From NCBI GenBank assembly GCA_014380625.1, contig JACMJL010000270.1, positions 1 through 39,756 of the forward strand: DNA of 39,756 nucleotides, in the 5' to 3' direction. Positions 30,944 to 39,756 of this stretch are shown here, in pieces. The notes beneath the pieces were generated by a model that was not told where the DNA came from, made no database searches, and was given only the letters and a program-made list of their open reading frames with translations. A program made the translations under genes and the position numbers. How positions within the stretch are numbered: position 1 is the first letter of the stretch; the number at the start of each line of letters is the position of its first letter. The DNA is from Clostridiaceae bacterium (GTDB lineage Bacteria > Bacillota > Clostridia > Clostridiales > Clostridiaceae).

Positions 30944-32566
30944 CTAATTACCTAAAGCCCTTTTCATTATATTTCTAACAATCCCAGAAGCTATTTCATC
31001 AACTAGTAAGCAACTTGAAAACACCAAAGAAGAAGCAGAAAACAAGCCACCTCTTGTATTAGAAGGCTCTCTTACCACCATATCTGCACCGCCATTTTTA
31101 TTTTGCCCTTTTGCTATAACTTTAATATCCTTAGGGGCAGTTTTACTTAGTTTGTCCATCTCCCAACCGGATGCGCCGGCGCCCAATAGCCCCGTTTGAA
31201 GTCCTGATCGTGCAGAATCATATCTCTCTGTTCTCTTTGGTATCGCCCTATTTAGACACTGATTTCCAAAGAGTGTGTTTTTTTCGACGGAAATATTATT
31301 AAAAGCCCAATGGTTCCTCATGGTAACTTTAAAGGGAGCACAGGTTCCATAATCTTCCGCAGTATATCTAACACCTAATAACTGAGTCTCATCTGCACAA
31401 GATTTATTAAAGGATAAGCTAATGCAACGGGTTGACCCATCCTGAAAAAACTCAATTTCTCTGTACATTGTATTTCCTGATAAATTTATTATCCAGCCTC
31501 CTTGGTTTTCATGAAATTCTTTAACAGCTTCATACATTTTTCGCGTCCAATATTCACAATGAGTATTAAAAACTAGACTTTTATAATTTTCTAGTATCTT
31601 ACTATTATTGTTTAACTCAGCACCTGCAATGATATCATAGGGTATGTTTTCTCGCTCTAACCAAGCCAGCAGTCTCCATTCTCCTGCTGCTAGATGATTC
31701 ATAAAGGGTTCAAAAGGTGTTTTACCTTCTAACATACAATTGGTATAGGGACGCTTAATGGTTAATCGCTTAAACATCCAAGGCTCTCCTACATCTGTTT
31801 TTCCCAACCATTTTTTTAATTTTATCTTCAATGGATTTGGTACTAACTTAGCCACCCTTTTCTTTAATTGAATAGTTTTGCCCTGGTCTAAGAAATCTCG
31901 GCTTGAACTTTCTTCAAAGTTTCTATACCTGCTTCTTCCACCCCATAAGTTATAGGATTGCCAGGTGTTAGTGCTGGCCATAACAAGAACCTTTCCTTGT
32001 GACTTCTCAGTGTCCGTTGAAACTATAAAAGGTATGGCAAATTCCTCCTTACCCTCTATTTCTAATAACAGACTATATAGACCAGGACGTGCATCCATAG
32101 GTATTGTGTACCTAAAACTAACCTTCCAGTCTAACCCTGTTTCCACAAAAAAACTATCTGGTACCACTTGCTCCACAGCTTCATGGACACCAGTATCAAG
32201 CACACATTCCTTGTTTAATCCATGTCTAAATAAACTTGCTTTAAAGGGCATGGAGGAGTTTACGTAAACTGCAGTTTCCTCTCCTTGTCTAAACCATAAT
32301 TTTTCCTGGTATCCTATCAACTTTACCTCTAATAAACGAACTATTTTCGGTAACTCTTCAACCTTAAATTCTTTCTTTAAATATCCCTCTTTATAAAAGG
32401 TAACATATCCATTTTCCTCTATATCCTTAAGCTCCCATTCTCCCAAACTATCGGAAAACAAGGTTTTACCAAGGCTTCCCCTTGCATCTAAAACTTCAAT
32501 CTTCACCTCTGAAATACCGTTGCAATACTCTGAACACCTAATAATCCCACTAAAATTTAAACTCAT
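30944..32566 (-). CDS. N,N-dimethylformamidase beta-subunit-like protein
   Basis: 540 aa, no signal peptide. The N-terminal part (about 1-75) looks like a small carboxypeptidase-regulatory-type beta domain (GSLGKTLFSDSLGEWELKDI). Residues about 190-530 match the dimethylformamidase large-subunit-like domain: VLVMASTNTWQSYNLWGGRS, FNTHCEYWTRKMYEAVKEFH and GGWIINLSGNTMYREIEFF. In true dimethylformamidase conserved Tyr and Glu residues hold an iron atom; Y339 (EYW) and Y368 are candidates but unproven. Relatives appear in polysaccharide clusters, where amide hydrolysis on a sugar is one possibility. The ATG directly follows the deacetylase stop; the ribosome site lies inside that gene. Confidence 0.78.
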   Translation of the reverse strand: MSLNFSGIIRCSEYCNGISEVKIEVLDARGSLGKTLFSDSLGEWELKDIEENGYVTFYKEGYLKKEFKVEELPKIVRLLEVKLIGYQEKLWFRQGEETAVYVNSSMPFKASLFRHGLNKECVLDTGVHEAVEQVVPDSFFVETGLDWKVSFRYTIPMDARPGLYSLLLEIEGKEEFAIPFIVSTDTEKSQGKVLVMASTNTWQSYNLWGGRSRYRNFEESSSRDFLDQGKTIQLKKRVAKLVPNPLKIKLKKWLGKTDVGEPWMFKRLTIKRPYTNCMLEGKTPFEPFMNHLAAGEWRLLAWLERENIPYDIIAGAELNNNSKILENYKSLVFNTHCEYWTRKMYEAVKEFHENQGGWIINLSGNTMYREIEFFQDGSTRCISLSFNKSCADETQLLGVRYTAEDYGTCAPFKVTMRNHWAFNNISVEKNTLFGNQCLNRAIPKRTERYDSARSGLQTGLLGAGASGWEMDKLSKTAPKDIKVIAKGQNKNGGADMVVREPSNTRGGLFSASSLVFSSCLLVDEIASGIVRNIMKRALGN

Positions 32567-34045
32567 TTAAATTCCTCCAAAAGTTTTCATTTCACTAATT
32601 ATCTCCCTACCTGACATGCCCTTACAATTATTATCATTAAGTAATTTTAAAGTTTCCTCATAAACACTCTTCCATTCTCTCCACTGGTAATCGAAGGAGG
32701 TGTTATGCCATAGTAGAGTAAAGACTCCATTATATTTGCTAATGGTTTCAATTAATTTACTTATAACCTTCATAGCCTCTTTTGGTGAAAGGTTATTGTA
32801 TTCCACATCCTTTAAAGTAGATTCCATTAATATCAGTGGTATTTCCCATATATTCATAACCTTATTTTCTGAAATATTATAGGGTCTAAAAGGAAAACAT
32901 ATTCCGCATCTGAAGCCATAATAATCAGCGTAACCTAAAGACGTATCATATAATATCCCCACCCTTTCAAGATCTCTCAAAGTGGTTTCAACATTAAATC
33001 TTAAATAATGTTGTCTTGAACCATACTTACCAATACCAACGAGATCTTTCAAAGATATGTTTTCCTCCAGCATCATACTGAGATTATCATAACTGTTATA
33101 GCTTCCATGATAGCCTACCTCCACACCCTGCTCCCCTAAATGTGCTATTTCCATTTTTATTCTTTCATCGTTAATGGAGTAAAAATTATCATACTTGCTG
33201 GTTCCTCCACTCATAAAATAAAAGGAGGAGTTAAAGTTATTAGCTTTTTCTTGTTTTACTAAATAGTCGAAGGTCCAATAGGGATCATTTTTATAGTTAC
33301 TCTTACTAATGCAGTAACTTTTTATATTTTCCATAAAGCCAAATATATTCCGCTGTTTAATAAGTATACTTAGGCTTGACCTTATCAGCGCTTTCAAGGT
33401 AGTATGTTTTTGTAAAACGTCAATATCATGTGTTAAACATGCAGCAAAAGCCTTATCTCCCCACCAGTTTTGTCTCTTGTAGCCTAAATTAAAGCAATCA
33501 ATCCATTGCCATAAAAGTTCTATATACTCATTTACAATAGGTCTTTGCAGGAAGTTATATTTGTAAGCGGTACTTTCCTTTGAAGAAAATCTTTTATGTA
33601 TATCAGCATCAATTATGTCTTTACTAATTATTTCTTCATATCTTGTTAACATGAAGAATGTTGAGGAAACAAAATCTATGTTTGTGCGTACAATATTATT
33701 TTTCAAACACTTCTTTACAATATATAATTCTTTATCTTTATGATATAAGGAAATGATGTTATCATAACTTTTAACCTTTGCTGGCATTGACTCATACTTC
33801 AAATATTCAGTTCCAAATAGTCTATCTGATGCAGCAATACAAATAATGTTTTTATAACGATTTAGATATCTATCCACTTTGGCATTTTTGTCTTGATAAG
33901 CTATCAAAATGTCTTTTGCGTTTGCAATTTCCATGTCTTTATAACTTACAAAGGTATAACTCAAGCCTAAGATTGTAAAGAAAGTATCGAATACATATTT
34001 AATCTGATTCATGAATTTTTGATTTTCTATAAATATATGTACCAC
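32567..34045 (-). CDS. Polysaccharide deacetylase family protein (DUF7033-type N-terminus)
   Basis: 492 aa from the GTG at 34043-34045, which has the ribosome site AAGGAGG at 8 bp; a reading from 34147 would overlap the previous gene by 82 bp. The N-terminal 170 residues match the DUF7033 region found before some deacetylases (DRYLNRYKNIICIAASDRLF). The NodB-like part starts near 195: ACLTHDIDVLQKHTT carries the catalytic/metal Asp pair, VEVGYHGSYNSYDN the metal His, and LLWHNTSFDYQW the last motif. It probably removes acetyl groups from the polymer or a precursor. No signal peptide, so a cytoplasmic site is likely. Confidence 0.82.
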   Translation of the reverse strand: MVHIFIENQKFMNQIKYVFDTFFTILGLSYTFVSYKDMEIANAKDILIAYQDKNAKVDRYLNRYKNIICIAASDRLFGTEYLKYESMPAKVKSYDNIISLYHKDKELYIVKKCLKNNIVRTNIDFVSSTFFMLTRYEEIISKDIIDADIHKRFSSKESTAYKYNFLQRPIVNEYIELLWQWIDCFNLGYKRQNWWGDKAFAACLTHDIDVLQKHTTLKALIRSSLSILIKQRNIFGFMENIKSYCISKSNYKNDPYWTFDYLVKQEKANNFNSSFYFMSGGTSKYDNFYSINDERIKMEIAHLGEQGVEVGYHGSYNSYDNLSMMLEENISLKDLVGIGKYGSRQHYLRFNVETTLRDLERVGILYDTSLGYADYYGFRCGICFPFRPYNISENKVMNIWEIPLILMESTLKDVEYNNLSPKEAMKVISKLIETISKYNGVFTLLWHNTSFDYQWREWKSVYEETLKLLNDNNCKGMSGREIISEMKTFGGI

Positions 34046-34065
34046 TTTGAAATCCTCCTTCCTGC

Positions 34066-35109
34066 TTAATCTAGTAGATATAAGTTTAGAGCAAATGGGC
34101 AAATAATCATTACTATACCTTTGACAATTTTTAAAAACTTTGAGCACTTATTATACATATGCCTGGCAAATTTGTTAAAAACACTTCTAGGAGCATAGTC
34201 TTTACTTATATTAAAATAGGTTTTCTGAACTGGACCAAATCTTCTGAAATATTCCGCCACAGGTTGTATCATACTTCCTTCAAAATCAAACTTTTTGTTC
34301 ATTTGTGAAGCAAGTTTTATGGATTCCCACACAGCTAAGGTATTAAAATTAAAGTTTCTATTCTCTGTTTTAGACCCAGACATTAGGTAATACATGCTAT
34401 TTTCATCCCATACTAAATATACTGCTGAAATTAAATTACCTTCTTTATCTTTGACAAAAATCATTTTCCTAACTCCACGCTTACTACATTCTGCATCTAA
34501 TTTTTTTAAAAACTCAAGGGAGTACTTTAGTTTCAACTTTTGCCGATCAAAAACATCCTTATGCAGCTTATAAAATGCCTCTATATCCTCGCTAAAATAT
34601 ACAGTAGCTTCCTCTTGAAGCTTTAAAATATTACTTTTTACATTACTATTAAAGCACTTAAAGATTTCTTCTATGTTGCTTGTATCTTCAATGACATAGG
34701 TATATCTAGTGGTTTGTTTAAATCCCTTCCAATAAAAGGGCAACCAATTAGTAAAACCATAGTCAAAATTTTGATTGTAAGAAGATACATTGAGAGAATC
34801 AATCTTTTCTGAAACATTAGTCATAACATTATTTTCAAAAGTAAGCTTTTTTTCATTCTTTTGATTCTTAGGATAGTTAATCCAAATCCCATTTTTTTGA
34901 GTAAGCATAGGCTGACATACAAAGCGGTCTCCTAATGACTTATTTAAAAAATATGGCAAAGTTGCAAGTACTTGATTTCCCTTTTCTACAAGAAAGACAT
35001 CCCAATTATCCTCACCACAAACGGTATCCATCCACCAATATGTAGAGAATATAGGGATTGAATTTTCAGTATTACATAACTTCTTATATTTATCCTTATC
35101 GCTATCCAT
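34066..35109 (-). CDS. FemAB/GNAT-like acyl- or aminoacyl-transferase
   Basis: 347 aa from the ATG at 35107-35109 (ribosome site AAAAGGAGA; an in-frame TTG 18 bp upstream overlaps that site). The FemAB-like double-GNAT form is seen in VFLVEKGNQVLATLPYFLNK, FNSNVKSNILKLQEEATVYF and the conserved SAVYLVWDENSMYYLMSGSK, then NTLAVWESIKLASQMNKKFD and DFEGSMIQPVAEYFRRFG. Relatives in polysaccharide clusters are thought to add acyl or amino-acid groups to sugars. It sits 20 bp before the deacetylase gene. Confidence 0.82.
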   Translation of the reverse strand: MDSDKDKYKKLCNTENSIPIFSTYWWMDTVCGEDNWDVFLVEKGNQVLATLPYFLNKSLGDRFVCQPMLTQKNGIWINYPKNQKNEKKLTFENNVMTNVSEKIDSLNVSSYNQNFDYGFTNWLPFYWKGFKQTTRYTYVIEDTSNIEEIFKCFNSNVKSNILKLQEEATVYFSEDIEAFYKLHKDVFDRQKLKLKYSLEFLKKLDAECSKRGVRKMIFVKDKEGNLISAVYLVWDENSMYYLMSGSKTENRNFNFNTLAVWESIKLASQMNKKFDFEGSMIQPVAEYFRRFGPVQKTYFNISKDYAPRSVFNKFARHMYNKCSKFLKIVKGIVMIICPFALNLYLLD

Positions 35110-35138
35110 AAAAAATCTCCTTTTCAATGAAACATAAC

Positions 35139-36377
35139 TTAATTTCTTATTTTAATAAAAAGTGAAACATTGGCTTTGACTTTTATATATAAATAGATAA
35201 GCCATAATGAATACATACTATAACTTATTACTGAAGAGAGTGCCGCTCCATATATCCCCAACCTAGGTATCATAAAAATATTACATATTGCATTTAAAAC
35301 CATTGATAACACTGATGCTTTAAGTCTTAAATCCTGTCTTCCAAGTCCACAAAAGAAGGCTGCTATAATCTTCTGAGCTGAAAACAAAACTATTACAGGG
35401 AATATGATTTTAATTATTATGGCAGATTGAATAAATTTATTTCCGAAAAAAATATTGACTAAAGGTTCCAATATTATTAAGCTTATTGCCCATCCAATCA
35501 TACCTAGGGTTATTATGTAAAATAACATCTTGTCTATATTCTTAGTGATACTTTTATAATCATTTCTTTCAGATACCTCGGGATATATAATTGTAGAAAT
35601 AGTATCAGGTAATAGCCAAAATTTTTCTACAAGACTTATTGCCAAAGCATATATTCCCAGTTGATATCTTCCCAAAACATATAAAATTACCCATTGATCT
35701 ATCCGGTAATTAAGGTAATTGGCAAGATTGGATACATATTCATACTTGCTTAAATTTATTACGGACTTAACCACCTGTATGCTTCTCCCTGACCAAAAAT
35801 TCATTTTTTCCTTAAAGGTCTTTTTTATTTCATAAAGACCAATTATTATAATTATTGAATTAGCAAGTATTTGCATACTAAAAACGCTGACTATAGTAAA
35901 GCTCTTTCTAAAAAATGTATAGTTAATAAAAATACCTATAAAACTTATCCCACTATTAATTAGATACATCTTATTTCTAACACCAATTTTCCCAATGCCA
36001 AACAGAAAAGGCATGAGAAAATTATTAAAATTTATTATTATAATAAAAACTAATACAAAGAGCAAGCTTTCTACCGGTATAACCATGTGGATTAAAGTAA
36101 TACAAGTTATTTCTGCAATTGCTAATATTATGAAAACCCAAATGGAGGCTATAAATATATCTTTAATTGAATAATTACTCTTTTTTAAAAAGTAAATTGT
36201 TTCAGAAAAATACCCAAGGGACATGGCAGCATATAAGGTAGTAGGGGCAAGTTGTACATAGTTATAAGTTCCATAGCCGTCTGGCCCCAACCCTTTTGCA
36301 ATAATCATGCTTAGTCCAAATCCCATTAAAACCACAACTATATTCGTGGAAAAAGTGCTTAATATCTTTTTAATCAT
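35139..36377 (-). CDS. wzx: Wzx-type oligosaccharide flippase
   Basis: 412 aa, predicted with about 12 membrane segments. It starts MIKKILSTFSTNIVVVLMGF and includes AKGLGPDGYGTYNYVQLAPT, the common beginning of polysaccharide-synthesis (RfbX/Wzx) flippases, and LYVLGRYQLGIYALAISLVE. It should move lipid-linked repeat units across the membrane. The start overlaps the upstream polymerase gene by 8 bp. Confidence 0.9.
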   Translation of the reverse strand: MIKKILSTFSTNIVVVLMGFGLSMIIAKGLGPDGYGTYNYVQLAPTTLYAAMSLGYFSETIYFLKKSNYSIKDIFIASIWVFIILAIAEITCITLIHMVIPVESLLFVLVFIIIINFNNFLMPFLFGIGKIGVRNKMYLINSGISFIGIFINYTFFRKSFTIVSVFSMQILANSIIIIIGLYEIKKTFKEKMNFWSGRSIQVVKSVINLSKYEYVSNLANYLNYRIDQWVILYVLGRYQLGIYALAISLVEKFWLLPDTISTIIYPEVSERNDYKSITKNIDKMLFYIITLGMIGWAISLIILEPLVNIFFGNKFIQSAIIIKIIFPVIVLFSAQKIIAAFFCGLGRQDLRLKASVLSMVLNAICNIFMIPRLGIYGAALSSVISYSMYSLWLIYLYIKVKANVSLFIKIRN

Positions 36378-37626
36378 TTTTAATACTCCTTAGCTTTGTG
36401 CAAGCAGCAATTGAAAACCATACATAAGGATAAGTATAAGACCTGCCAGCTATTAAGGTCATTACAGCAAAAACACTAAAGTATATAAAAAAGTCATTTA
36501 GCTTATTGTCATTTTTATTAAAATATAGGGTTACACTTCTTTTAATAATTATAAGGATAAAAAAGCATATTAACAGGAAGGGAATTAATCCATACTCAAC
36601 CCAATAGGATAAAACATTGTGTACATAGTCTCCCTCTCTACCAGTTCTTTCAAACTCACGTAAAAATCTTCCTGTAAACCAAAATTTTTTAATATCCTCT
36701 ATACCATTTTTAAACTGTACCTCTCTTTCAATCTCAGATTGATCGACTCCGCTATCATTTACTACTGCTACCATTCTTCCTTGTTCTGAAAATACTGAGT
36801 TTATTAACCTGTCTTTCATAACAAAAGTAGTTATTAAAGTGATTTCAATTACCACTAAAAAAACTATTAATATTAATTGAGTTTTCTTTTTTATGAAATA
36901 CTTGAATAAAATAAGTACTAAAACAAGAAAATAACAATAGAAGGAAGTGCGTGAACCTATCATAAAGGACCAATAAAGTGCGTCTACAGCCATAATAATT
37001 TTAATAAAGTTACTTTCTATCATCGGTATCAGTAATATAGTAAAATACACAAAGGTATCTCCTATGTATAAGTGCATGCCCAGTCTTTCATCCCCTTGGA
37101 AGAATATTGATGCTCCATCTGATTGATCCGCCATAGTTTGTTTTGCTAGTACAAGAGATATTAGAAAAATAACATATACAATATATAATGTGTTTTTAAC
37201 CCTCTTGTTACTAATAATTCCTTGAAACTTATCTATATTAGCCCCAGCTAGCCAAAAGACTATAGTGCCACTAATCATAACACTTAAATTACTTGTATAA
37301 TAACTCATTACATCAGTATAAAAGTACTCGGAAACCATAGGATAAGAAAATAATTGTATTGCATTTACTAGAGTTAGAGTGAACAATCCCACATTATATA
37401 AGCTAAATTGCAATCTAAACTTAGATATTTTTGCTAAAGTTAGTACTAAATACATTATTAGCAACAGAAAAATTAGATAAGAAGCACCCAAATGAAACTG
37501 CGTGCTTAGAGACACATTCAAAATTTTATTTATTGGATTTATTGCCACATATAAAATTAGTACTACAAAAGCAATAATCGCAGAAATATTATAGTTTTTT
37601 GATGGGGATTCCTCTAAATCAATCAC
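36370..37626 (-). CDS. wzy: O-antigen-ligase/Wzy-like polymerase
   Basis: 418 aa with about 10-12 membrane segments and one large extracellular loop (about 265-330, including RFLREFERTGREGDYVHNVL) containing the His found in Wzy/WaaL proteins (YVHNVLSYWVEYGLIPFLL). This is the O-antigen ligase/polymerase pattern; polymerisation of repeat units is the likely role next to a flippase. The start is GTG at 37624-37626, overlapping the upstream glycosyltransferase stop by 4 bp. Confidence 0.82.
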   Translation of the reverse strand: MIDLEESPSKNYNISAIIAFVVLILYVAINPINKILNVSLSTQFHLGASYLIFLLLIMYLVLTLAKISKFRLQFSLYNVGLFTLTLVNAIQLFSYPMVSEYFYTDVMSYYTSNLSVMISGTIVFWLAGANIDKFQGIISNKRVKNTLYIVYVIFLISLVLAKQTMADQSDGASIFFQGDERLGMHLYIGDTFVYFTILLIPMIESNFIKIIMAVDALYWSFMIGSRTSFYCYFLVLVLILFKYFIKKKTQLILIVFLVVIEITLITTFVMKDRLINSVFSEQGRMVAVVNDSGVDQSEIEREVQFKNGIEDIKKFWFTGRFLREFERTGREGDYVHNVLSYWVEYGLIPFLLICFFILIIIKRSVTLYFNKNDNKLNDFFIYFSVFAVMTLIAGRSYTYPYVWFSIAACTKLRSIKND

Positions 37627-38699
37627 TGTAATACCTCAAATCCTTCCATAAACTCCGAGAGCTTTTTAACCTTTTTTTCCCAGGAAATATTGTTTAAAGC
37701 ATACTCAGTTATAGTTTTATCCAATCTTAATTCTTTAGTGCCTTGATAAAATCTCTCTATACTTTTAAAATCTAATAAGCTACTATCATTTGCAACTCTT
37801 AAAACAAAGGGCAATTGGTCATCTATATCCACATCTTCATATCCTATTACCACAGGTAACCCCTTAGCCAGATAATGCCTAGTTTTAAGCGGTGCAGCTT
37901 CATTCATGTTTTTTTTATATAAACTCATAGTTCCAATGCCAATGTCACACCTAGCAAAAACTTCTTCCATGCTTTTTTTATCCTTTATAAACCCATAGAA
38001 TTTTATATCCTCATGTTCCTCCCCTAATATATTTTCATAGCCTACTATATGTAGTTGAAATTTATCTTTATTTTCAGCTTTTAAAAAGGAGTCCAGCAAC
38101 CTTTCTACCCCATGCCAAGGAAGTTGATGAGAACCGATAAAAATTAAATTAATCTTATTATTTTCCTTTTTTAAAGGAACAAATTCTATTTCTGAAACAT
38201 CAATACCGTTTCCTAGAATAAATCCTTGTTTCTTATTGTACTGACTTTCATTTTTGTAGATTTCTTTAGTTATACATATAAATGCAGAAATGTTTTTGAA
38301 ATAAGATCTTTTAAAGTAATTTTCAACGAAATATCGCTTCTTATTATATAATTTAAATTCTTCTAAAATATTTGTTTGAATTTCTACAAAAACTGGCGCT
38401 ATTTTTGATAATCTTGGATACAAATTAAAGTAATACAATATGTCTCTGATATAAATGAAATCCGGTTTTTCCCTTTGCACAAATTCCATTATATTATTTA
38501 CAACCTTAAAAGTTTTTTTGATTCGACCTTTATTTATGACTTCTAATTCATTAAAAAATAAATCAGATTTATTTATGTTATAGATTTTCACTTCATAACC
38601 AGCTTTTTCAAAGGACCATTTTTCTTGGTTAATTTTGTTGATAATTCCCTTTTCATCAGGAAGAAAACCACAATTAACTATATACAATATCTTTTTCAT
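37623..38699 (-). CDS. Glycosyltransferase, GT4-like
   Basis: 358 aa from the ATG at 38697-38699, which has the ribosome site AGGTGGGG; an ATG at 38715-38717 overlapping the upstream stop (ATGA) is a possible alternative. It has the GT-B fold pattern: KILYIVNCGFLPDEKGIINK at the start, FILGNGIDVSEIEFVPLKKE in the linker, and LIFIGSHQLPWHGVERLLDS and APLKTRHYLAKGLPVVIGYE in the nucleotide-sugar domain. It adds a sugar to the lipid-linked repeat unit; the sugar is unknown. Confidence 0.88.
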   Translation of the reverse strand: MKKILYIVNCGFLPDEKGIINKINQEKWSFEKAGYEVKIYNINKSDLFFNELEVINKGRIKKTFKVVNNIMEFVQREKPDFIYIRDILYYFNLYPRLSKIAPVFVEIQTNILEEFKLYNKKRYFVENYFKRSYFKNISAFICITKEIYKNESQYNKKQGFILGNGIDVSEIEFVPLKKENNKINLIFIGSHQLPWHGVERLLDSFLKAENKDKFQLHIVGYENILGEEHEDIKFYGFIKDKKSMEEVFARCDIGIGTMSLYKKNMNEAAPLKTRHYLAKGLPVVIGYEDVDIDDQLPFVLRVANDSSLLDFKSIERFYQGTKELRLDKTITEYALNNISWEKKVKKLSEFMEGFEVLQ

Positions 38700-38713
38700 T
38701 TCCCCACCTAATT

Positions 38714-39756
38714 TCATAAAGATTTATTATTTAGCATATCCTCATACAAGTCTTCATGCCTTCTAACTACTTCTTTAATACTAAAGTTTGTTTCAATATA
38801 CTTCCTGCCATTAAGCACCAACTTCTCATTATCTTCCCGGTTTGCTATAACATCTGAAATTACTTCACAGAATTTTTCCTTACTATAATCCTCTATTAAA
38901 TATCCATTATAATCATGTGAAACACATTCTCTTATTCCACCAACATTCATGGAAATTGTAACACAGCCAACAGCCATACCTTCAAGTACAGACATTGGGA
39001 ACATCTCAAACTTCGAAGTTAAAAGCAAGATATCAATATCCTTTAAGAATCCCTCCGGATTGCAAACATTACCTACTAGTTTAACTTTGTGCTGCAACCC
39101 TTTTTTAATTATAGTTTTCTTTATGTTTTTCATTTCCGGTCCATCCCCCGCAATAGATACATTTATATCTGCCAAGGGTTCTCTTCTAAATAATTCCTCA
39201 ATAATGTCAAGAAAGAACATATGGTTCTTTTCATCGGACAATCTGGCAAGAATACCAATATTTATACCTGGAGCTCCCTTTAAAAACCTGCTATCAAATT
39301 CAAATTGATTTAAATCAACTCCATTTGCAATTGGTACAATCTTTTCAGCACGGATCCCCCTATTTGTTAGCTTAGATTTTTCGTAATTACAAACCACAAT
39401 CAGGTTATCAATACTTTTATTAATAAAATTAGAAAACATTTTGCCATTAAAGGATTCTACTCTTGTATGTCTATGTTTTGTATATATCATCTTAAAATCC
39501 AAGCCCCAAAATCTTTTAACTAAAATAACAATAACTGCAAGCCTTAAGGTATTAGCATGTACCAATGTTATATTCTTTTTAACGATCTGTTTTTTAATAG
39601 AAAATATTTTACTGATATACATCTTTTTTAAGGCTGTAAACTCCTCTTTATGATTTAATCTATTAAAACATTTTCCATTCACTGCAGAGGTATAAAGATT
39701 AAATTTATCTCTATTAATTAAGTTTTCAATATTATAAAAATAAGTCTCTCCTCCAC
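38714..39756 (-). CDS. Glycosyltransferase, GT4 family, partial at 5' end
   Basis: The frame stays open to the right edge, so the gene starts outside the window. The internal GTG at 39680-39682 is not its start: upstream in-frame text reads GGETYFYNIENLINRDKFNL, the usual GG-E loop of GT4 enzymes. At least 346 residues are present. Visible signs are VPIANGVDLNQFEF, INIGILARLSDEKNHMFFLD, VSIAGDGPEMKNIKK and the donor-site LLLTSKFEMFPMSVLEGMAV (the E-x7-E type motif), then GGIRECVSHDYNGYL. It transfers a sugar during exopolysaccharide repeat-unit assembly. It overlaps or abuts the next glycosyltransferase gene. Confidence 0.9.
   Translation of the reverse strand, partial: GGETYFYNIENLINRDKFNLYTSAVNGKCFNRLNHKEEFTALKKMYISKIFSIKKQIVKKNITLVHANTLRLAVIVILVKRFWGLDFKMIYTKHRHTRVESFNGKMFSNFINKSIDNLIVVCNYEKSKLTNRGIRAEKIVPIANGVDLNQFEFDSRFLKGAPGINIGILARLSDEKNHMFFLDIIEELFRREPLADINVSIAGDGPEMKNIKKTIIKKGLQHKVKLVGNVCNPEGFLKDIDILLLTSKFEMFPMSVLEGMAVGCVTISMNVGGIRECVSHDYNGYLIEDYSKEKFCEVISDVIANREDNEKLVLNGRKYIETNFSIKEVVRRHEDLYEDMLNNKSL

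Overview
The window is AT-rich low-GC Gram-positive DNA. Strong Shine-Dalgarno sites of the GGAGG type, sigma-A promoters, a tRNA with an encoded CCA end, clostridial-type cell-envelope genes and short rho-independent terminators all point to a Clostridium sensu stricto chromosome. This is inference from the sequence; no species can be named safely.

Positions 1-5642 are the right end of an integrated prophage or prophage-like element that continues off the left edge. It carries the start of an SMC/RecF-like ATPase, an AntA/AntB-ORF6C antirepressor, and two separate divergent HTH switches (Cro-like/CI-like around 1413-1592, and a small XRE gene against a 269-aa XRE regulator around 3038-3185). 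An excisionase-like protein and a tyrosine integrase with an extra HTH inside its core-binding domain complete it. The integrase reads towards the 3' end of a tRNA-Arg(CCT) gene, the likely attachment site. In both switches a palindromic operator lies exactly in the 17-bp spacer of a TTGACA promoter.

Positions 5800-12540 hold a YghZ-type aldo/keto reductase with a divergent AraC regulator, and an unusual operon of a BlaI repressor, an M56 (BlaR1/MecR1-type) membrane protease without a sensor domain, and a leucine-rich-repeat lipoprotein. Next come the decayed remains of a TetR regulator and its YhgE/Pip-type membrane protein, with TetR-like operators still visible, and then phosphatidylserine decarboxylase.

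Positions 12540-17440 hold a cell-wall operon (alpha/beta hydrolase, membrane-anchored MurF-like ligase, D-Ala-D-Ala ligase), a small sigma-70-family factor and a DUF1659/DUF2922 pair. Positions 17579-24181 form one operon: histidine kinase, NtrC-type response regulator with a degenerate sigma-54 contact loop, and a MacA/MacB-like tripartite exporter whose adaptor has a duplicated lipoyl/barrel unit. To its right and divergent are a phosphodiester glycosidase and a membrane-anchored companion protein.

Positions 26596-28824 encode small proteins, 5-formyl-THF cyclo-ligase and an LCP-family protein. From 29186 to the right edge runs one tightly packed leftward exopolysaccharide operon: two glycosyltransferases, a Wzy-like polymerase, a Wzx flippase, a FemAB/GNAT-like transferase, a polysaccharide deacetylase, an N,N-dimethylformamidase-beta-like protein, a right-handed beta-helix protein and a VanZ protein. 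The most unusual parts are the BlaI/M56/LRR operon, the HTH-bearing integrase with its two switches, and the dimethylformamidase-like/deacetylase pair inside the polysaccharide operon.
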